NCBI RefSeq assembly: GCF_000024085.1
Contig: NC_013166.1
Location: 1,922,001 to 1,986,000, forward strand
Reading direction: 5' to 3'
From: Kangiella koreensis DSM 16069
GTDB taxonomy: Bacteria > Pseudomonadota > Gammaproteobacteria > Enterobacterales > Kangiellaceae
DNA length: 64,000 bases
Positions within the stretch are counted from its first letter, which is position 1, and every line of letters begins with the position of its first letter. Positions 63,892-64,000 of the stretch are shown piece after piece. Both the position numbers and the translations under genes were made by a program. Under the pieces are notes generated by a model. That model saw nothing but the letters and a program-made list of their open reading frames with translations, did no database searches and had not been told where the DNA came from.

Positions 63892-64000
63892 CTACCTTCC
63901 ACCCCATTTTTTGATTGCGCGTTTACGCTTTAGGCGTTGACGGCGTGTGATTTCGTTTTTCTTGCCTTTGAAAGGATTATCACCCTCTTTCAGCTCTAAT
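63892..64000 (-). CDS. der: GTPase Der, C-terminal end (partial)
   Basis: The last 35 codons of a gene that continues beyond the window edge. The translation contains GDNPFKGKKNEITRRQRLKR and ends with a basic tail before TAG at 63892-63894, matching the C-terminal KH-like end of the ribosome-assembly GTPase Der/EngA. The frame is short but distinctive. Confidence 0.8.
   Translation of the reverse strand, partial: LELKEGDNPFKGKKNEITRRQRLKRKRAIKKWGGR

Overview
The window looks like chromosomal DNA of a moderately AT-rich, marine-type gammaproteobacterium. The conserved blocks lptG-lptF / pepA-holC-valS, guaB-guaA / xseA and rdgC, fklB, slyX and tadA support this. The many exported peptidases with GlyGly-CTERM tails and the fused aspartate kinase/diaminopimelate decarboxylase suggest a Kangiella-like organism. 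That genus guess comes from recognition only and was not tested by a search.

Layout. 0.1-18.9 kb: housekeeping and envelope genes: an EamA transporter with an OsmC protein, an exported M14 carboxypeptidase operon, fumC, slyX, an ABC-2 exporter, a UbiA-type prenyltransferase, rdgC with a large uncharacterised partner, fklB, a DUF3352-like lipoprotein with an unexpected pilin-like tail, and a SatD/DUF3307 pair. 19.3-22.5 kb: a run of four integron gene cassettes with recognisable attC sites and no integrase in the window. It holds two near-identical copies of a guanidinium exporter cassette, each with its own guanidine-II riboswitch. Between them lie a LysR-SDR cassette and a small membrane-protein cassette. 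22.5-24.3 kb: small accessory genes (VOC, excalibur, an interrupted GIY-YIG-like gene, a TIGR03643-type protein). 24.3-36.4 kb: outer membrane and cell wall genes (MipA, OmpA-type, a diguanylate cyclase, an L,D-transpeptidase with an M15 peptidase), an amidoligase/glutamine-amidotransferase pair and a lipase operon. 36.8-45 kb: exported hydrolases and a tRNA-Leu(CAA) preceded by an odd hairpin-rich leader. 45-64 kb: core genes lptFG, pepA, holC, valS, lysAC, tadA, guaBA, xseA and the 3' end of der.

The most notable regulatory find is upstream of the fused lysine biosynthesis gene (55081-57642, minus strand). A promoter is followed immediately by a 22-24 codon reading frame with three Lys-Lys pairs. 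An alternative hairpin and a Rho-independent terminator follow, in the arrangement of a classical leader-peptide attenuator responding to charged tRNA-Lys. The other main item is the cassette array, whose boundaries can be placed to the base because the R' and R'' boxes of each intact cassette are exactly complementary.

Starts were moved from the longest frame where family start, signal peptide or ribosome binding site argued for it (rdgC, YchJ, OmdA-like, gdx, VOC, DUF885, the 141-residue protein at 54.6 kb, xseA). All family names are from recognition of motifs, without database searches.
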